Shown here: one piece after another, positions 25,194 through 33,957 of the stretch
Numbering within the stretch: position 1 is the first letter of the stretch
Layout: each line of letters begins with the position of its first letter
Position numbers and translations under genes: made by a program
Source of the DNA: Collinsella aerofaciens
GTDB lineage: Bacteria > Actinomycetota > Coriobacteriia > Coriobacteriales > Coriobacteriaceae
Assembly: GCF_902364945.1 (NCBI RefSeq)
Contig: NZ_CABJFS010000003.1
Span: forward strand, 124,001 to 188,000
Direction of reading: 5' to 3'
DNA: 64,000 bases
The notes under the pieces: model-generated
The model's database searches: none
The model's input: the letters and a program-made list of their open reading frames with translations, nothing else
Told to the model about the DNA's origin: nothing

Positions 25194-25349
25194 CACGAAA
25201 ACGGGCTATCTACTACGTTTAACCCGCATGGGTCGACCATGCAGGTCTTTTTTGAAAAATGGCGAGCCCTTTACCTGCGGTTTTAATTTCACAATGCCCC
25301 GCGTGGTCGAGGGTAGTCGGTAAAACGTAGTAGATAGGCCCATTTCGTG
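25194..25349. repeat. Long inverted-repeat element with a conserved core, copy 2
   Basis: Arms near 25194-25223 and 25320-25349 share CTATCTACTACGTTT and flank about 95 bases. The inner TACCTGCGGTTTTAATTTC (25272-25290) is identical to that in the element at 23757-23914, though the arm sequences of the two differ. Both lie beside the M24 peptidase gene, one on each side. Confidence 0.65.
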
Positions 25350-25375
25350 GCGAGCAAGTCAACTCGAGGCGCAGG

Positions 25376-25408
25376 GTAGTCAAAATTGCCCCGTCCCAAA
25401 TTGACTAC
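25376..25408. repeat. Short inverted repeat GTAGTCAA/TTGACTAC
   Basis: Eight-base arms at 25376-25383 and 25401-25408 surround a GCCCCGTCCC-containing loop. Related sequence (GTCGCAAATTGACTACC) occurs at 23992-24008, where it supplies the -35 box of the M24 gene promoter. Confidence 0.45.
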
Positions 25409-25414
25409 TTTTAA

Positions 25415-25478
25415 GTTGCGGTGATATACGGACTGTTTGAGGCTCCTGGCTTGTAAAACAGTCCGCATTTCACCGCAA
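25415..25478. repeat. Intergenic hairpin, TTGCGGTGA family, copy 2
   Basis: Long arms start GTTGCGGTGATATACGGACTG and close with the complement, leaving a 19-base loop. The core GGTGATATACGGACTG is shared with copy 3 at 37783-37857. It lies 17 bases after the folC stop on that gene's strand, so it may end folC transcripts. Confidence 0.75.
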
Positions 25479-25494
25479 CCGCTGAGGGGATGGG

Positions 25495-26838
25495 TTAGCG
25501 CAGCAGGCCGGCTACTTCGCCGGCTAGGGTGATGGTGCCGGCTGCTACGAAGGGCTCGCCTGCGGCATCGAAGGCAGCGAGGGCCTCGGACACGCTCGGG
25601 TATACGCCCGCGAGCTTATCGGCACCCACCAGGGCAGCGAGCTCCTCTGCCGGCAGGGCGCGATCGGAATCGGTCTGGGTCACGACCACGCGGGGGAACG
25701 CCGGAACCAGAACGTCAACGATACCCGCCACGTCCTTATCGGCCAGCGCGGCACACAGCAGCACGGGGCGGTTCTCCACGCACGGATCGATCTCGTCCAG
25801 CGCGCTCACAAAGTTCTCGCAGCTCTGGGGGTTATGACAGGCGTCGATCAGCTTGAGCGGATCGGTTCCCAGCACATCAAAGCGACCAGGCGTGGGACAG
25901 CCCATAAGCGACGCATCGAGCTTGTCATGATCGAGCTCGCGACCCAGATACCCCTCGCACAGCATGATCGCACACGCGGCATTCTGCGGCTGATACGCCG
26001 GCTTGACCATGCTCGACGTATAGATGGCACGCGGCGTGGTGCAGCTGAACTCCACCGTGTCGCCCACATGTGCCGGCACCTTGGTCGTGGCATGGTTCAC
26101 CACCAGCGGCACTATGCCGCACTCGCGACAACGTGCATCCATCACGCGCTGAACGCTCGCCTCGTGCGTGCCCTCGCCCAGCACAACCAGGCGTCCGGGC
26201 TTAATGACCGCAGCCTTCTCCCCCGCAATGGCCTCGAGCGTATCGCCCAAAATGCGTGTGTGGTCGAGTCCAATGCCCGTAATGGCAACGGCGACGGGAT
26301 CGGTCGCGCTCGTGGCGTCCCAACGACCGCCCATGCCAACCTCGAGCACGGCAACATCCACCGCGGCCTCGACAAACACCACAAGCGCAGCGGCCGTCAG
26401 CAGGTCAAACGGCGTGATGGTATAGGCACGCTCCCCCGCCGCCACACGACGGGCATTCACGCGATGTCCCGCCTCAACAGCGGCAGAAACACCACGGGCA
26501 AACGCCTCGTCGCTTACGACGCACCCATCGACCTCCATACGCTCGGGATAGCGCACCAGCTGCGGCGACGTATACAGCGCGGTCCTGAGCCCCTCGCCTC
26601 GAAGGATAGCAGCCGAAAAACGCGTAGTCGAAGTCTTGCCATTGGTACCGGCAACCTGAATGCAATCAAAATACTCGTCCGGACGTCCCAGCTCATCGAG
26701 CATATCGACAACCGTCTCAAGCAGAGGACCAGCATCCCCAGAAATCCGCCCCGTATCAGCAGCCAGCCCCACAGCCTCATCAAACGAAAGCAGCTCAAAC
26801 GAGAAAGGAACGACATACGACCCAGAACGCTTAGCCAT
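25495..26838 (-). CDS. folC: Bifunctional folylpolyglutamate synthase/dihydrofolate synthase
   Basis: FolC adds glutamate to folates (and may join dihydropteroate and glutamate) using ATP in the cytoplasm. The 447-residue protein shows the ligase P-loop QVAGTNGKTSTTRF near residue 80, YTSPQLVRYPERM, the Mur-ligase-like EVGMGGRWDATSATDP and GLDHTRILGDT, and DACHNPQSCENF in the C-terminal domain. I start it at 26838 (MAKRSGSY), with GGGGGA upstream. It is alone, downstream of valS. Confidence 0.92.
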   Translation of the reverse strand: MAKRSGSYVVPFSFELLSFDEAVGLAADTGRISGDAGPLLETVVDMLDELGRPDEYFDCIQVAGTNGKTSTTRFSAAILRGEGLRTALYTSPQLVRYPERMEVDGCVVSDEAFARGVSAAVEAGHRVNARRVAAGERAYTITPFDLLTAAALVVFVEAAVDVAVLEVGMGGRWDATSATDPVAVAITGIGLDHTRILGDTLEAIAGEKAAVIKPGRLVVLGEGTHEASVQRVMDARCRECGIVPLVVNHATTKVPAHVGDTVEFSCTTPRAIYTSSMVKPAYQPQNAACAIMLCEGYLGRELDHDKLDASLMGCPTPGRFDVLGTDPLKLIDACHNPQSCENFVSALDEIDPCVENRPVLLCAALADKDVAGIVDVLVPAFPRVVVTQTDSDRALPAEELAALVGADKLAGVYPSVSEALAAFDAAGEPFVAAGTITLAGEVAGLLR

Positions 26839-26995
26839 AACCCAAAGTCCCCCATAACAGAAAAAGAGGCCCACCAAATAGAATGAGCCCCTCGCGTTGA
26901 CAATATCAGCCTTTATCCGCTTGCAGCGAGATCAAGGCCACAACCAAGTGGCCCCAACCTACCAGTTGTAAACAACCACGTAAGCGAACTAGGAG

Positions 26996-27103
26996 CGGCC
27001 CGACGCTTTGCTCGCCGCAAGTTCCGCACGCAAAGGACAGCACTTAATGTGCTGTCCGTCTTGCGCAGGACTGTCCGCAGCGGAGAGCAAAGCATCGGGC
27101 CGC
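26996..27103. repeat. Two-tier inverted repeat downstream of valS
   Basis: Outer arms GCGGCCCGACGCTTTGCTC (26995-27013) and its near-complement (27085-27103; one mismatch) enclose a second, perfect inner stem GGACAGCAC/GTGCTGTCC. It begins 16 bases after the valS stop on the - strand. The layout is the same as that of the element upstream of valS (29836-29948). It may serve as terminator or mRNA stabiliser. Confidence 0.75.
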
Positions 27104-27118
27104 GCCCCCGAGTAAACC

Positions 27119-29815
27119 TTACGAGAAGTCAGCAACCTGAGCAGTCAGCGCCGCCAGGATCTCCTTGAGCTCAGCTGCACGGTCCCTCTTCTTCTGGACC
27201 ACCGCGGGCGCGGCCTTAGCCACAAAGCCCTCGTTGGCGAGCGTCTTCTCGCAGCCGGCGAGCTCCTTCTGGGCCGCGGCAATCTCCTTCTCCAGGCGCG
27301 CCTTCTCAGCCGAAAGGTCAACCTTGCCCTCGAGAACCACAAAGACCTCGACGCCGCTGTCGACCACGGCGATGCTCGCCGCCGGCTTCTCAACGTCAGT
27401 GCCCATAACCAGCGAAGCCGTGTTGGCCAGCGGCTCAATCGTGGAGCGCAGGCTCTCGAGCTTCTCGATGTCCTCGGCACCGGCGCGCACGACCACGTCG
27501 AGCTCGGCCTTAGGGCTCAAGCGATAACGCGAACGGGTGGCACGGGCGGCGGAAACGACGGCACGGCACAGCTCAAACGCGCGCTCGGCGGGCTCGTCGA
27601 CGTACTTGGCGTAGTCGGCGGGCTCGGGCCACTTGGCGATCATGAGCGCCTCGGCGCGGTTCACGTTGCCCTCGGCGTCCAGGTCGAGCACGCTCGCCGG
27701 CATGTTGTCCCAGATCTCCTCGGTAACAAACGGCATAAGCGGGTGCATCAGGCGAATGGAGGTGTCGAGCACAAAGATCAGGTTGCGCTGCGCCTGCAGA
27801 CGGCCCTCGCCCTTCAGACGGGCCTTGGTGACCTCGACGTACCAGTCGCAGACCTCGTTCCAGAAGAACTGCTGCACGCCGCGGGCCATGTCGCCAAAGG
27901 TGTAGTTCTCAATACCCTCGGTGACCATCTTCACGGCCTTGGCCAGGCGGCTGAACATCCAAGCGTCGGCCGGCGTCTCCACGACAGGCTCGCCGGGCGT
28001 GTAGCCCTCCATGTTCATGAGCAGGAAGCGGCTGGCGTTCCAGATCTTGGTCACAAAGCTCTTGGCCTGGTCGGTACGCGGGCTGTCGATGAGCTTCTTG
28101 GTCTTCTTGTCGATGTTCGCGTCAAACTTGACGTCCTGGTTGTTGGTGCACAGCGTGAGCAAGTTGAAGCGCATGGCGTCGGCGCCGTACATGCCAATGA
28201 GGTCCATGGGATCGACACCGTTGCCCTTGGACTTGGACATGCGGCTGCCGTCCTTGGCCAAGATCGTCGGGTATATGACGACGTCCTTAAATGGCACCTC
28301 GTCCAAGAAATACAGCGAACTCATGACCATACGGGCGACCCACAGCGCGATGATGTCGCGTGCGGTGACGAGCGCCGTCGTGGGGTGATGGCCCTCGAGC
28401 AGCTCCGGCTTTTGCGGCCAGCCCTGCGTGGCGAAGGTCCACAGCTGCGAGCTGAACCAGGTGTCCAGCACGTTCTCGTCCTGATGCACGTGATGGCCGC
28501 CGCACTTGGGACACACATCGGTGTCCTCGGTGAGGGCGTCCTCCCAGCCGCAGTCCTCGCAGTAGAACACGGGGATGCGATGGCCCCACCACAGCTGGCG
28601 CGAGATGCACCAGTCCTTGAGGTTCTCCATCCAGGTGGTGTAGGTCTGCGTCCAGCGCGCGGGGTGGAAGGTGACCTTGCCGGAGTTGACGGCGTCGAGC
28701 GCCGGTCCCTTGAGCTTGTCGACGGCCACAAACCACTGCTCGGACAGCCACGGCTCCAGCGCGGAGTCGCAACGGTAGCAGTGCATGACGGAGTGGTCGA
28801 GGTCCTCGACGTGATCGAGCAGGCCGTGCTCGTCGAACCACTTGATGACGGCCTCGCGGCACTCGTCGCGGTTCATGCCGGTGAACTCACCGTAGCCCTC
28901 GACGACCACCGCGTGCTCATCAAAGATATTGATCTGCGGCAGGTCGTGGGCCTGACCCATGGCGTAGTCGTTAGGGTCATGGGCCGGGGTGACCTTGACA
29001 AAGCCGGAGCCAAAGTTGGCGTCGACATGCCAATCCTCAAAGATGGGGATCTCGCGGTCGACGATGGGGAGCTTGACGGTCTTACCCACAAAGGCGGCCT
29101 TCTCGGGGTCCTTCGGGGAGACGGCAACGCCCGTGTCACCGAGCATGGTCTCGGGACGCGTGGTGGCGACGACGATGTAGTCCTGACCGTTGACCGGCTC
29201 GGTCAGCGGGTAGCGCAGGTGCCACAGGTGGCCCTTCTCGTCCTTGTACTCGGCCTCGTCGTCCGAGATAGCGGTAGTGCAATTGGGGCACCAGTTGACG
29301 ATGCGCTTGCCGCGATAGATCAGGCCGTCGTGGTACCAATCGCAGAAGACCTTACGCACGGCCTGGGCATAGTCCTCGTCCATGGTGAAGCGCTCGTTGT
29401 CGAAGTCAACGGAGCAGCCCATGCGCTTGATCTGCTCGACGATGATGCCGCCGTACTCGTGGGTCCAATCCCAGCAGGCGTCGACAAACTTGTCGCGACC
29501 AATCTCCAGGCGGCTGATGCCCTCGCTCTTGAGCTTCTTGTCGACCTTGGTCTGCGTGGCGATACCGGCGTGATCGGTGCCCAACACCCAGCGCGTGGAC
29601 TTGCCGCGCATGCGGGCCATACGGATGATGGCGTCCTGGATGGAGTCGTCGGTGGCATGACCCATGTGGAGCTTGCCGGTCACGTTGGGAGGCGGAATGG
29701 TGACGGTGCAGTCGCCCACGCCCTCACGGCGCTTGTAGTAGCCGCCGTCAAGCCACTTCTGCAGGATCGCCGGCTCGTTAGTCGACGGATCGTAGTTCTT
29801 GGGCATTTCTTCCAT
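27119..29815 (-). CDS. valS: Valine--tRNA ligase
   Basis: It charges tRNA-Val in the cytoplasm. The 898-residue class I enzyme carries PPPNVTGKLHMGHA (HIGH motif, about residue 41-54), the editing domain in the 200-350 region (TTRPETMLGDTGV), SRMSKSKGN (KMSKS motif), an anticodon domain, and a C-terminal coiled coil (LSAEKARLEKEIAAAQKEL) typical of ValRS. A zinc-like CEDCGWED...CPKCGGH insert is visible. AGGGAGAG precedes the ATG at 29815. A second ATG three codons on is also possible. Confidence 0.96.
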   Translation of the reverse strand: MEEMPKNYDPSTNEPAILQKWLDGGYYKRREGVGDCTVTIPPPNVTGKLHMGHATDDSIQDAIIRMARMRGKSTRWVLGTDHAGIATQTKVDKKLKSEGISRLEIGRDKFVDACWDWTHEYGGIIVEQIKRMGCSVDFDNERFTMDEDYAQAVRKVFCDWYHDGLIYRGKRIVNWCPNCTTAISDDEAEYKDEKGHLWHLRYPLTEPVNGQDYIVVATTRPETMLGDTGVAVSPKDPEKAAFVGKTVKLPIVDREIPIFEDWHVDANFGSGFVKVTPAHDPNDYAMGQAHDLPQINIFDEHAVVVEGYGEFTGMNRDECREAVIKWFDEHGLLDHVEDLDHSVMHCYRCDSALEPWLSEQWFVAVDKLKGPALDAVNSGKVTFHPARWTQTYTTWMENLKDWCISRQLWWGHRIPVFYCEDCGWEDALTEDTDVCPKCGGHHVHQDENVLDTWFSSQLWTFATQGWPQKPELLEGHHPTTALVTARDIIALWVARMVMSSLYFLDEVPFKDVVIYPTILAKDGSRMSKSKGNGVDPMDLIGMYGADAMRFNLLTLCTNNQDVKFDANIDKKTKKLIDSPRTDQAKSFVTKIWNASRFLLMNMEGYTPGEPVVETPADAWMFSRLAKAVKMVTEGIENYTFGDMARGVQQFFWNEVCDWYVEVTKARLKGEGRLQAQRNLIFVLDTSIRLMHPLMPFVTEEIWDNMPASVLDLDAEGNVNRAEALMIAKWPEPADYAKYVDEPAERAFELCRAVVSAARATRSRYRLSPKAELDVVVRAGAEDIEKLESLRSTIEPLANTASLVMGTDVEKPAASIAVVDSGVEVFVVLEGKVDLSAEKARLEKEIAAAQKELAGCEKTLANEGFVAKAAPAVVQKKRDRAAELKEILAALTAQVADFS

Positions 29816-29835
29816 ATATCTCTCCCTGTCCCACC

Positions 29836-29948
29836 GGCGTGTCCGCCTGCTTGGTTTTCGCTCGGTCAGGTCCTGGCTCGCACGAAGAGCACATTTAGTG
29901 CTCTTCGGCTCGTGCGGAATCTACGAAAACCAAGCAGGCGGACACGCC
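29836..29948. repeat. Two-tier inverted repeat upstream of valS
   Basis: Perfect 25-base arms at 29836-29860 and 29924-29948 (outer end GGCGTGTCCGCCTGC) enclose an inner stem GAAGAGCAC/GTGCTCTTC, itself flanked by CTCGCACG and TCGTGCG. The valS start lies 21 bases beyond, so the structure falls in the valS 5' leader or just upstream of its promoter. Confidence 0.8.
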
Positions 29949-30024
29949 TTAGGTATCGATTACTTCAGTCTGAAGATACTAGCTAAACAATCTCACAGAA
30001 TAGCACAGGCATACCTACCAAAAA

Positions 30025-30103
30025 GGGACAGGTTTATTTTGGCAGGTTTTATCAGGCAGAATGACGTTTGCCCATATAAAACCGACCAAAATAAACCTGT
30101 CCC
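30025..30103. repeat. GGGACAG-type inverted repeat, copy 2
   Basis: Core arms GGGACAGGTTTATTTTGG (30025-30042) and its perfect complement (30086-30103) extend inwards with partial pairing (AGGTTTTAT against ATAAAACCG). GGGACAG-bearing repeats of this kind are often moved by IS200-like RAYT transposases in other bacteria. No such gene is in this window. Confidence 0.7.
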
Positions 30104-30112
30104 TAAAAGGCA

Positions 30113-30138
30113 GGTCCCGCAGTGGTTGCCGCGGGACC
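30113..30138 (-). terminator. Probable clpX terminator
   Basis: Perfect 8-bp stem GGTCCCGC/GCGGGACC with a 10-base loop, 14 bases after the clpX stop on the - strand. A TTTT run follows five bases on. Confidence 0.65.
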
Positions 30139-30152
30139 TAAACGGGCGCTAT

Positions 30153-31559
30153 TTACCCATAGATGCGCTGGGGCTGTTCTTCGCCCTTTACGGAGGCTTC
30201 GGTCACGATGACCTTGGCGACGCCTTCCTCGCTGGGGAGGTCGAACATCGTCTGCTGCAGCACGTCCTCGCAGATGGAGCGCAGGCCGCGGGCGCCGGTC
30301 TTGCGGGCGAGTGCCATGCGGGCGATCTCGTGCAGCGCCGCGTCCTCAAACTCAAGCTCAACGTCCTCGAGCTGGAACATCTTGCGGTACTGACGCACCA
30401 CGGCGTTCTTGGGCTCGGTCAGAATCGACACCAGGTCGTCCTCGTCGAGCGCCTGCGTCTGGGTGACAACGGGCGTACGGCCCACGAACTCGGGGATCAT
30501 GCCAAAGGCGTTGAGGTCCTGCGGGAGCACCTGACGCAGCAGGTCGTTCTCGTCGACCGAGGTGGGGCCGGCGATCTCGGAGTTAAAGCCCACGCCCTTG
30601 TTGCCCACGCGGTCGGCGATGATCTTGTCCAGACCCACAAAGGCACCGCCGCAGATAAACAGGATGTTAGTCGTGTCGATCTGCAGCAGCTCCTGCTGGG
30701 GATGCTTGCGGCCACCGGTAGGCGGAACGCTGGCCACCGTGCCCTCAAGAATCTTAAGCAGCGCCTGCTGCACACCCTCGCCCGAGACATCGCGGGTAAT
30801 GGAGAGGTTCTCGGCCTTGCGGGCAATCTTGTCAATCTCGTCCACGTAGATAATGCCCACCTGAGCGCGCTCAATGTCGCCATCAGCGGCGTTGATGAGC
30901 TTGAGCAGGATGTTCTCCACATCCTCGCCCACGTAACCGGCCTCGGTAAGCGCGGTGGCGTCGGCGATGGCAAACGGCACCTCGAGAATGCGGGCGAGCG
31001 TCTGGGCGAGCAGGGTCTTACCGGTACCGGTGGGACCGAGCAGCAAAATATTGGACTTGGCGAGCTCCACCTCGTCCATATCGGTGTCGAACTGCGAGCC
31101 CATGCTGTCGTCAAAAGCGGACACCGCGGCGCCGCCCTCGATCACGCGGCGATAGTGGTTGTACACGGCCACCGACATGGCGCGCTTGGCGTCCTCCTGC
31201 CCCATGACATAGGCCGAAAGCTCGTCATAGATCTCGTGCGGCGTCGGCACGTGCGTGATGACCTGGCGGTCGTCCTCGAGCTCAAAGCCTTCGGCCTCGG
31301 GGTCCACGGCGGGCTGGGATGCAGCCTGGCCGTGGTCGTTGAGGAAGCCCGGCAGCTTGCCGTTGCGGGCAGCGTCCATAAAGTCCGAAGCCAGCGACTC
31401 CTCAAGGATCTCGGAACAGGCGGCGACGCACTCGTCACAGATAAAGATGTTGGTCGGGCCCTTTACGAGGCGACGGACCTGGCCCTGCTCTTTTCCGCAA
31501 AAGGAGCAGCGGATGGGGTTGCCGTTCTCGTCAAAGTTGTCCTGCATGTTACCTGCCAT
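30153..31559 (-). CDS. clpX: ATP-dependent Clp protease ATP-binding subunit ClpX
   Basis: ClpX unfolds tagged proteins and feeds them to ClpP. The 468-residue protein has an N-terminal C4 zinc domain ([18 protein letters not shown], then ICDECVAAC), Walker A GPTGTGKT, Walker B YVDEIDKI, the pore loop [11 protein letters not shown] and the sensor region [13 protein letters not shown]. The start at 31559 lies one base after the clpP stop, giving clpP-clpX coupling. An internal ATG (MQDNF) three codons later also has AGGT upstream. Order tig-clpP-clpX is the standard one. Confidence 0.96.
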   Translation of the reverse strand: MAGNMQDNFDENGNPIRCSFCGKEQGQVRRLVKGPTNIFICDECVAACSEILEESLASDFMDAARNGKLPGFLNDHGQAASQPAVDPEAEGFELEDDRQVITHVPTPHEIYDELSAYVMGQEDAKRAMSVAVYNHYRRVIEGGAAVSAFDDSMGSQFDTDMDEVELAKSNILLLGPTGTGKTLLAQTLARILEVPFAIADATALTEAGYVGEDVENILLKLINAADGDIERAQVGIIYVDEIDKIARKAENLSITRDVSGEGVQQALLKILEGTVASVPPTGGRKHPQQELLQIDTTNILFICGGAFVGLDKIIADRVGNKGVGFNSEIAGPTSVDENDLLRQVLPQDLNAFGMIPEFVGRTPVVTQTQALDEDDLVSILTEPKNAVVRQYRKMFQLEDVELEFEDAALHEIARMALARKTGARGLRSICEDVLQQTMFDLPSEEGVAKVIVTEASVKGEEQPQRIYG

Positions 31560-31560
31560 C

Positions 31561-32181
31561 CTAGGCATCCTTCGCGGCGAGATCTCGCGAGGTGACGATA
31601 CGGTCAATCAGGCCGTAGTCGAGGGCCTCGGCGGCGGTCAGGTAGTTGTCGCGCTCGGTATCGGCCTGGACCTTCTCGATGGGCTGGCCCGAGGCATCGG
31701 ACAAGATCTGGTTGAGCTCGCGGCGGGTCTTCTTGATCTCCTCGGCCACAATCTCAATCTCGGTCTGCTGACCCTGGGCACCGCCGCTGGGCTGGTGAAT
31801 CATGACTTTGGAGTGCGGCAGGCAGAAGCGCTTGCCCTTAGCGCCGGCCGAAAGCAGCACGGCGGCCATGGACGCGGCCATACCGACGCAGATGGTGGAG
31901 ACCTGCGGCTTGATGAAGTTCATGGTGTCAAGAATCGCCAGGCCGGAGTAAACCTCGCCACCGGGCGAATTGATGTAGAGCGAGATATCCTTCTCGGCAT
32001 CCTGGCTCTCAAGATGCAGCAGCTGGGCAACGACCAGGTTGGCGCTGACGGAGTTGATCTCCTCGCCCAAGAAGATGATGCGGTCGTTGAGCAGGCGCGA
32101 ATAGATATCGTAGCTGCGCTCGCCGCGCGGCGTCTGCTCGATAACGTATGGCACGAGGGCGGAATCGAACTTAGCGATCAT
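31561..32181 (-). CDS. clpP: ATP-dependent Clp protease proteolytic subunit ClpP
   Basis: The 206-residue serine protease forms two seven-membered rings that degrade proteins fed by ClpX. The catalytic triad can be placed: Ser104 in GMAASMAA, His129 in VMIHQP, Asp174 in [19 protein letters not shown] is the conserved oxyanion region. I take the ATG at 32181, which has GGAG six bases upstream; longer frames start in weak context. It is a single clpP followed at once by clpX. Confidence 0.96.
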   Translation of the reverse strand: MIAKFDSALVPYVIEQTPRGERSYDIYSRLLNDRIIFLGEEINSVSANLVVAQLLHLESQDAEKDISLYINSPGGEVYSGLAILDTMNFIKPQVSTICVGMAASMAAVLLSAGAKGKRFCLPHSKVMIHQPSGGAQGQQTEIEIVAEEIKKTRRELNQILSDASGQPIEKVQADTERDNYLTAAEALDYGLIDRIVTSRDLAAKDA

Positions 32182-32228
32182 ACGCATCTCCATTTCTCTC
32201 TTGCGGACCAAATTGGTTCTAGATAAAC

Positions 32229-32267
32229 GTACGGTGCCCGCATGCTATGCATTGGCTGGCACCGTAC
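32229..32267 (-). terminator. Stem-loop between tig and clpP
   Basis: A perfect 10-bp stem (GTACGGTGCC with GGCACCGTAC) with a 19-base loop lies between the tig stop and the clpP start, followed by a weak T stretch. It may stop part of the tig transcripts or set the tig to clpPX ratio. Confidence 0.55.
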
Positions 32268-32344
32268 GAAGCAACCGGATAACCGGCTATTAACTTTACC
32301 CCATCACGGGCACATACATGCGCTCGCGGGCAAGGTGGCGAGAA

Positions 32345-33643
32345 TTACTCGGCGTCCTTGGCGGTCTCGTCGACCTCGGTCACCTTGGCGTTCTCGACCA
32401 GGTGGTCGACGGCCTTGGAGCGACGGATGGACTCGCGGACGGCAGGCATGCGGCCATCGGCGATGAACTCGGCCTTGGAAGCCTCGACGTCCTTGACGCC
32501 GGCCTTCTCGAACTCGGCGTTGATGTCGTCCTCGGTGACCTCAATCTTGAGCTCACGCGCGAGGGCGTCCAGAGCCAGGGACTCACGGGCAACGTCGTTG
32601 GCCTGCTTATGCAGGTCGCCGATGAACTGCTCCATGGTCAGACCGGAAGCGGGCAGCCAGGTGTCGAGCGTCATGCCGCGGGCAGCGAGGTTGGACAGGA
32701 AGTTCTGGCCAAGCTCCTCAAAGACGGACTGCTCGTAGTCGGCGTCCATCTCGTCGAGCTGCAGACGCTCGGCGAGAGCGGAGACGCAACGGTTCTCCTT
32801 CTCGGCCGGGAGGCGGGAAGCCTTGTCCTGCTCAATCTCAATCTTGATGGCGTCGCGCATGGCGTCGATGCTGTCGAAGCCAAAGTCGGACTTGACGAGC
32901 TCGTCGGTGAGCTCGGGGGTGTTGCGGACCTTGATGCCCTTGACGGTGACCTCGACGGTGTGGGTCTCGGCCTCCTCGCCCTCCTCGGCCTCGTCGGTCC
33001 AGGTGACGGACTTGACGTCGTCAACGTTGGCGCCGATCAGAGCCTCGTTGAACTCGGCGGGGTTGCTGTCGCTACCGGCGATGAGCATACGGCCCTCGGC
33101 GGCAAAGTTGTCGGCGTTCTCGACGGCCTTGAGGTCGACGGTAACGTAGTCCTCGGACTCGACAGCGCGGCCCTCGACATCCTCGAAGGTGGCACGGTAG
33201 TTGAGGAGCATCTCGACCTGGTTGTTGATCTCGGACTCGGTGACCTCCGCAGGGGGCATCTCGATCTCGACAGCGTCGAAGGAGGAGAGCTCAGCGGCGG
33301 GACGCAGGGAGAACTCGACGGTGTAGGTGTAGTCCTCGTGATCCTTAGCGAGGTCGAGCTCCTTGTAGTCACCGTTCTTGGTGGGGACGATGTCCAGCTC
33401 GTTGAGGACGGCGGGCTCGTTGGCGGCGATCAGGTCGTTGGTGGCCTGAGCGAGGGTAGCCTCGGCGCCAAGAGCAGAGTCGATAACCGGACGGGGAGCC
33501 TTACCGGCGCGGAAGCCCGGGAAGCGGTACTTCTTGGCGGTCTCCTTGTAGGCCTTCTTGATCGCGGCGTCGACGTCGGCGGCCGGGATGGTGACCGTAG
33601 CGGTGAGCTTGGCGTCCTTGACGTCAGAAGCGGTGATGTTCAA
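32345..33643 (-). CDS. tig: Trigger factor
   Basis: This ribosome-bound chaperone meets new chains at the exit tunnel. The 432-residue protein has the ribosome-binding signature (AKKYRFPGFRAGKAPR, near residue 43), a PPIase domain with EDYVTVDLKAV and a C-terminal helical arm. I start it at a TTG (33643), six bases after GGAGG; a GTG one codon earlier is too close to that site. A longer frame runs back through the tRNA-Leu gene and is not real. Downstream are clpP and clpX. Confidence 0.93.
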   Translation of the reverse strand: MNITASDVKDAKLTATVTIPAADVDAAIKKAYKETAKKYRFPGFRAGKAPRPVIDSALGAEATLAQATNDLIAANEPAVLNELDIVPTKNGDYKELDLAKDHEDYTYTVEFSLRPAAELSSFDAVEIEMPPAEVTESEINNQVEMLLNYRATFEDVEGRAVESEDYVTVDLKAVENADNFAAEGRMLIAGSDSNPAEFNEALIGANVDDVKSVTWTDEAEEGEEAETHTVEVTVKGIKVRNTPELTDELVKSDFGFDSIDAMRDAIKIEIEQDKASRLPAEKENRCVSALAERLQLDEMDADYEQSVFEELGQNFLSNLAARGMTLDTWLPASGLTMEQFIGDLHKQANDVARESLALDALARELKIEVTEDDINAEFEKAGVKDVEASKAEFIADGRMPAVRESIRRSKAVDHLVENAKVTEVDETAKDAE

Positions 33644-33733
33644 CACGTTCCTCCTCATACTGCCCAGCTTATCTGAGGTGCTGGTACCTTTATGCAACAA
33701 GCGTCGCGAGGGCATAAGCCGACGCGGGTGCGT

Positions 33734-33817
33734 TGGTGCGGGCGAAAGGACTCGAACCTTCACGGGAATCCCACCAGAACCTAAATCTGGCGCGTCTACC
33801 AATTCCGCCACGCCCGC
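33734..33817 (-). tRNA. tRNA-Leu (anticodon TAG)
   Basis: The 84-base cloverleaf has a 7-bp acceptor stem (GCGGGCG with CGCCCGC), anticodon arm CCAGA-TTTAGGT-TCTGG, a class II variable arm, T-loop GGTTCGAGTCC and an encoded CCA end (33734-33736). It lies about 90 bases ahead of tig on the same strand and may be co-transcribed. Confidence 0.97.
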
Positions 33818-33907
33818 ATGAGCGCACAGATTAGGAATGATAGCAGATACGAGCGGCAAGCGCACGCACACCTTTAACAGGCTCACGACCTCACCACGAG
33901 TGCGAAA

Positions 33908-33928
33908 GGCGGGGCGAGTTGCCCCGCC
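33908..33928 (-). terminator. Stem-loop after the xanthine dehydrogenase-like operon
   Basis: An 8-bp GC stem (GGCGGGGC/GCCCCGCC) with a 5-base loop lies 29 bases after the stop of the molybdenum hydroxylase gene. A short TTT follows on the - strand. Confidence 0.6.
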
Positions 33929-33957
33929 CCGCCCATTACGACTTGTTCGCCGACCCG

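Noticed and set aside
27743..29986. 747-codon + strand ORF opposite valS
   Set aside because: Shadow frame; valS motifs are certain.
33646..33886. Longer tig reading frame
   Set aside because: It reads through tRNA-Leu; the peptide (GVAELVDAPDLGSGG) is the typical false translation of a tRNA.
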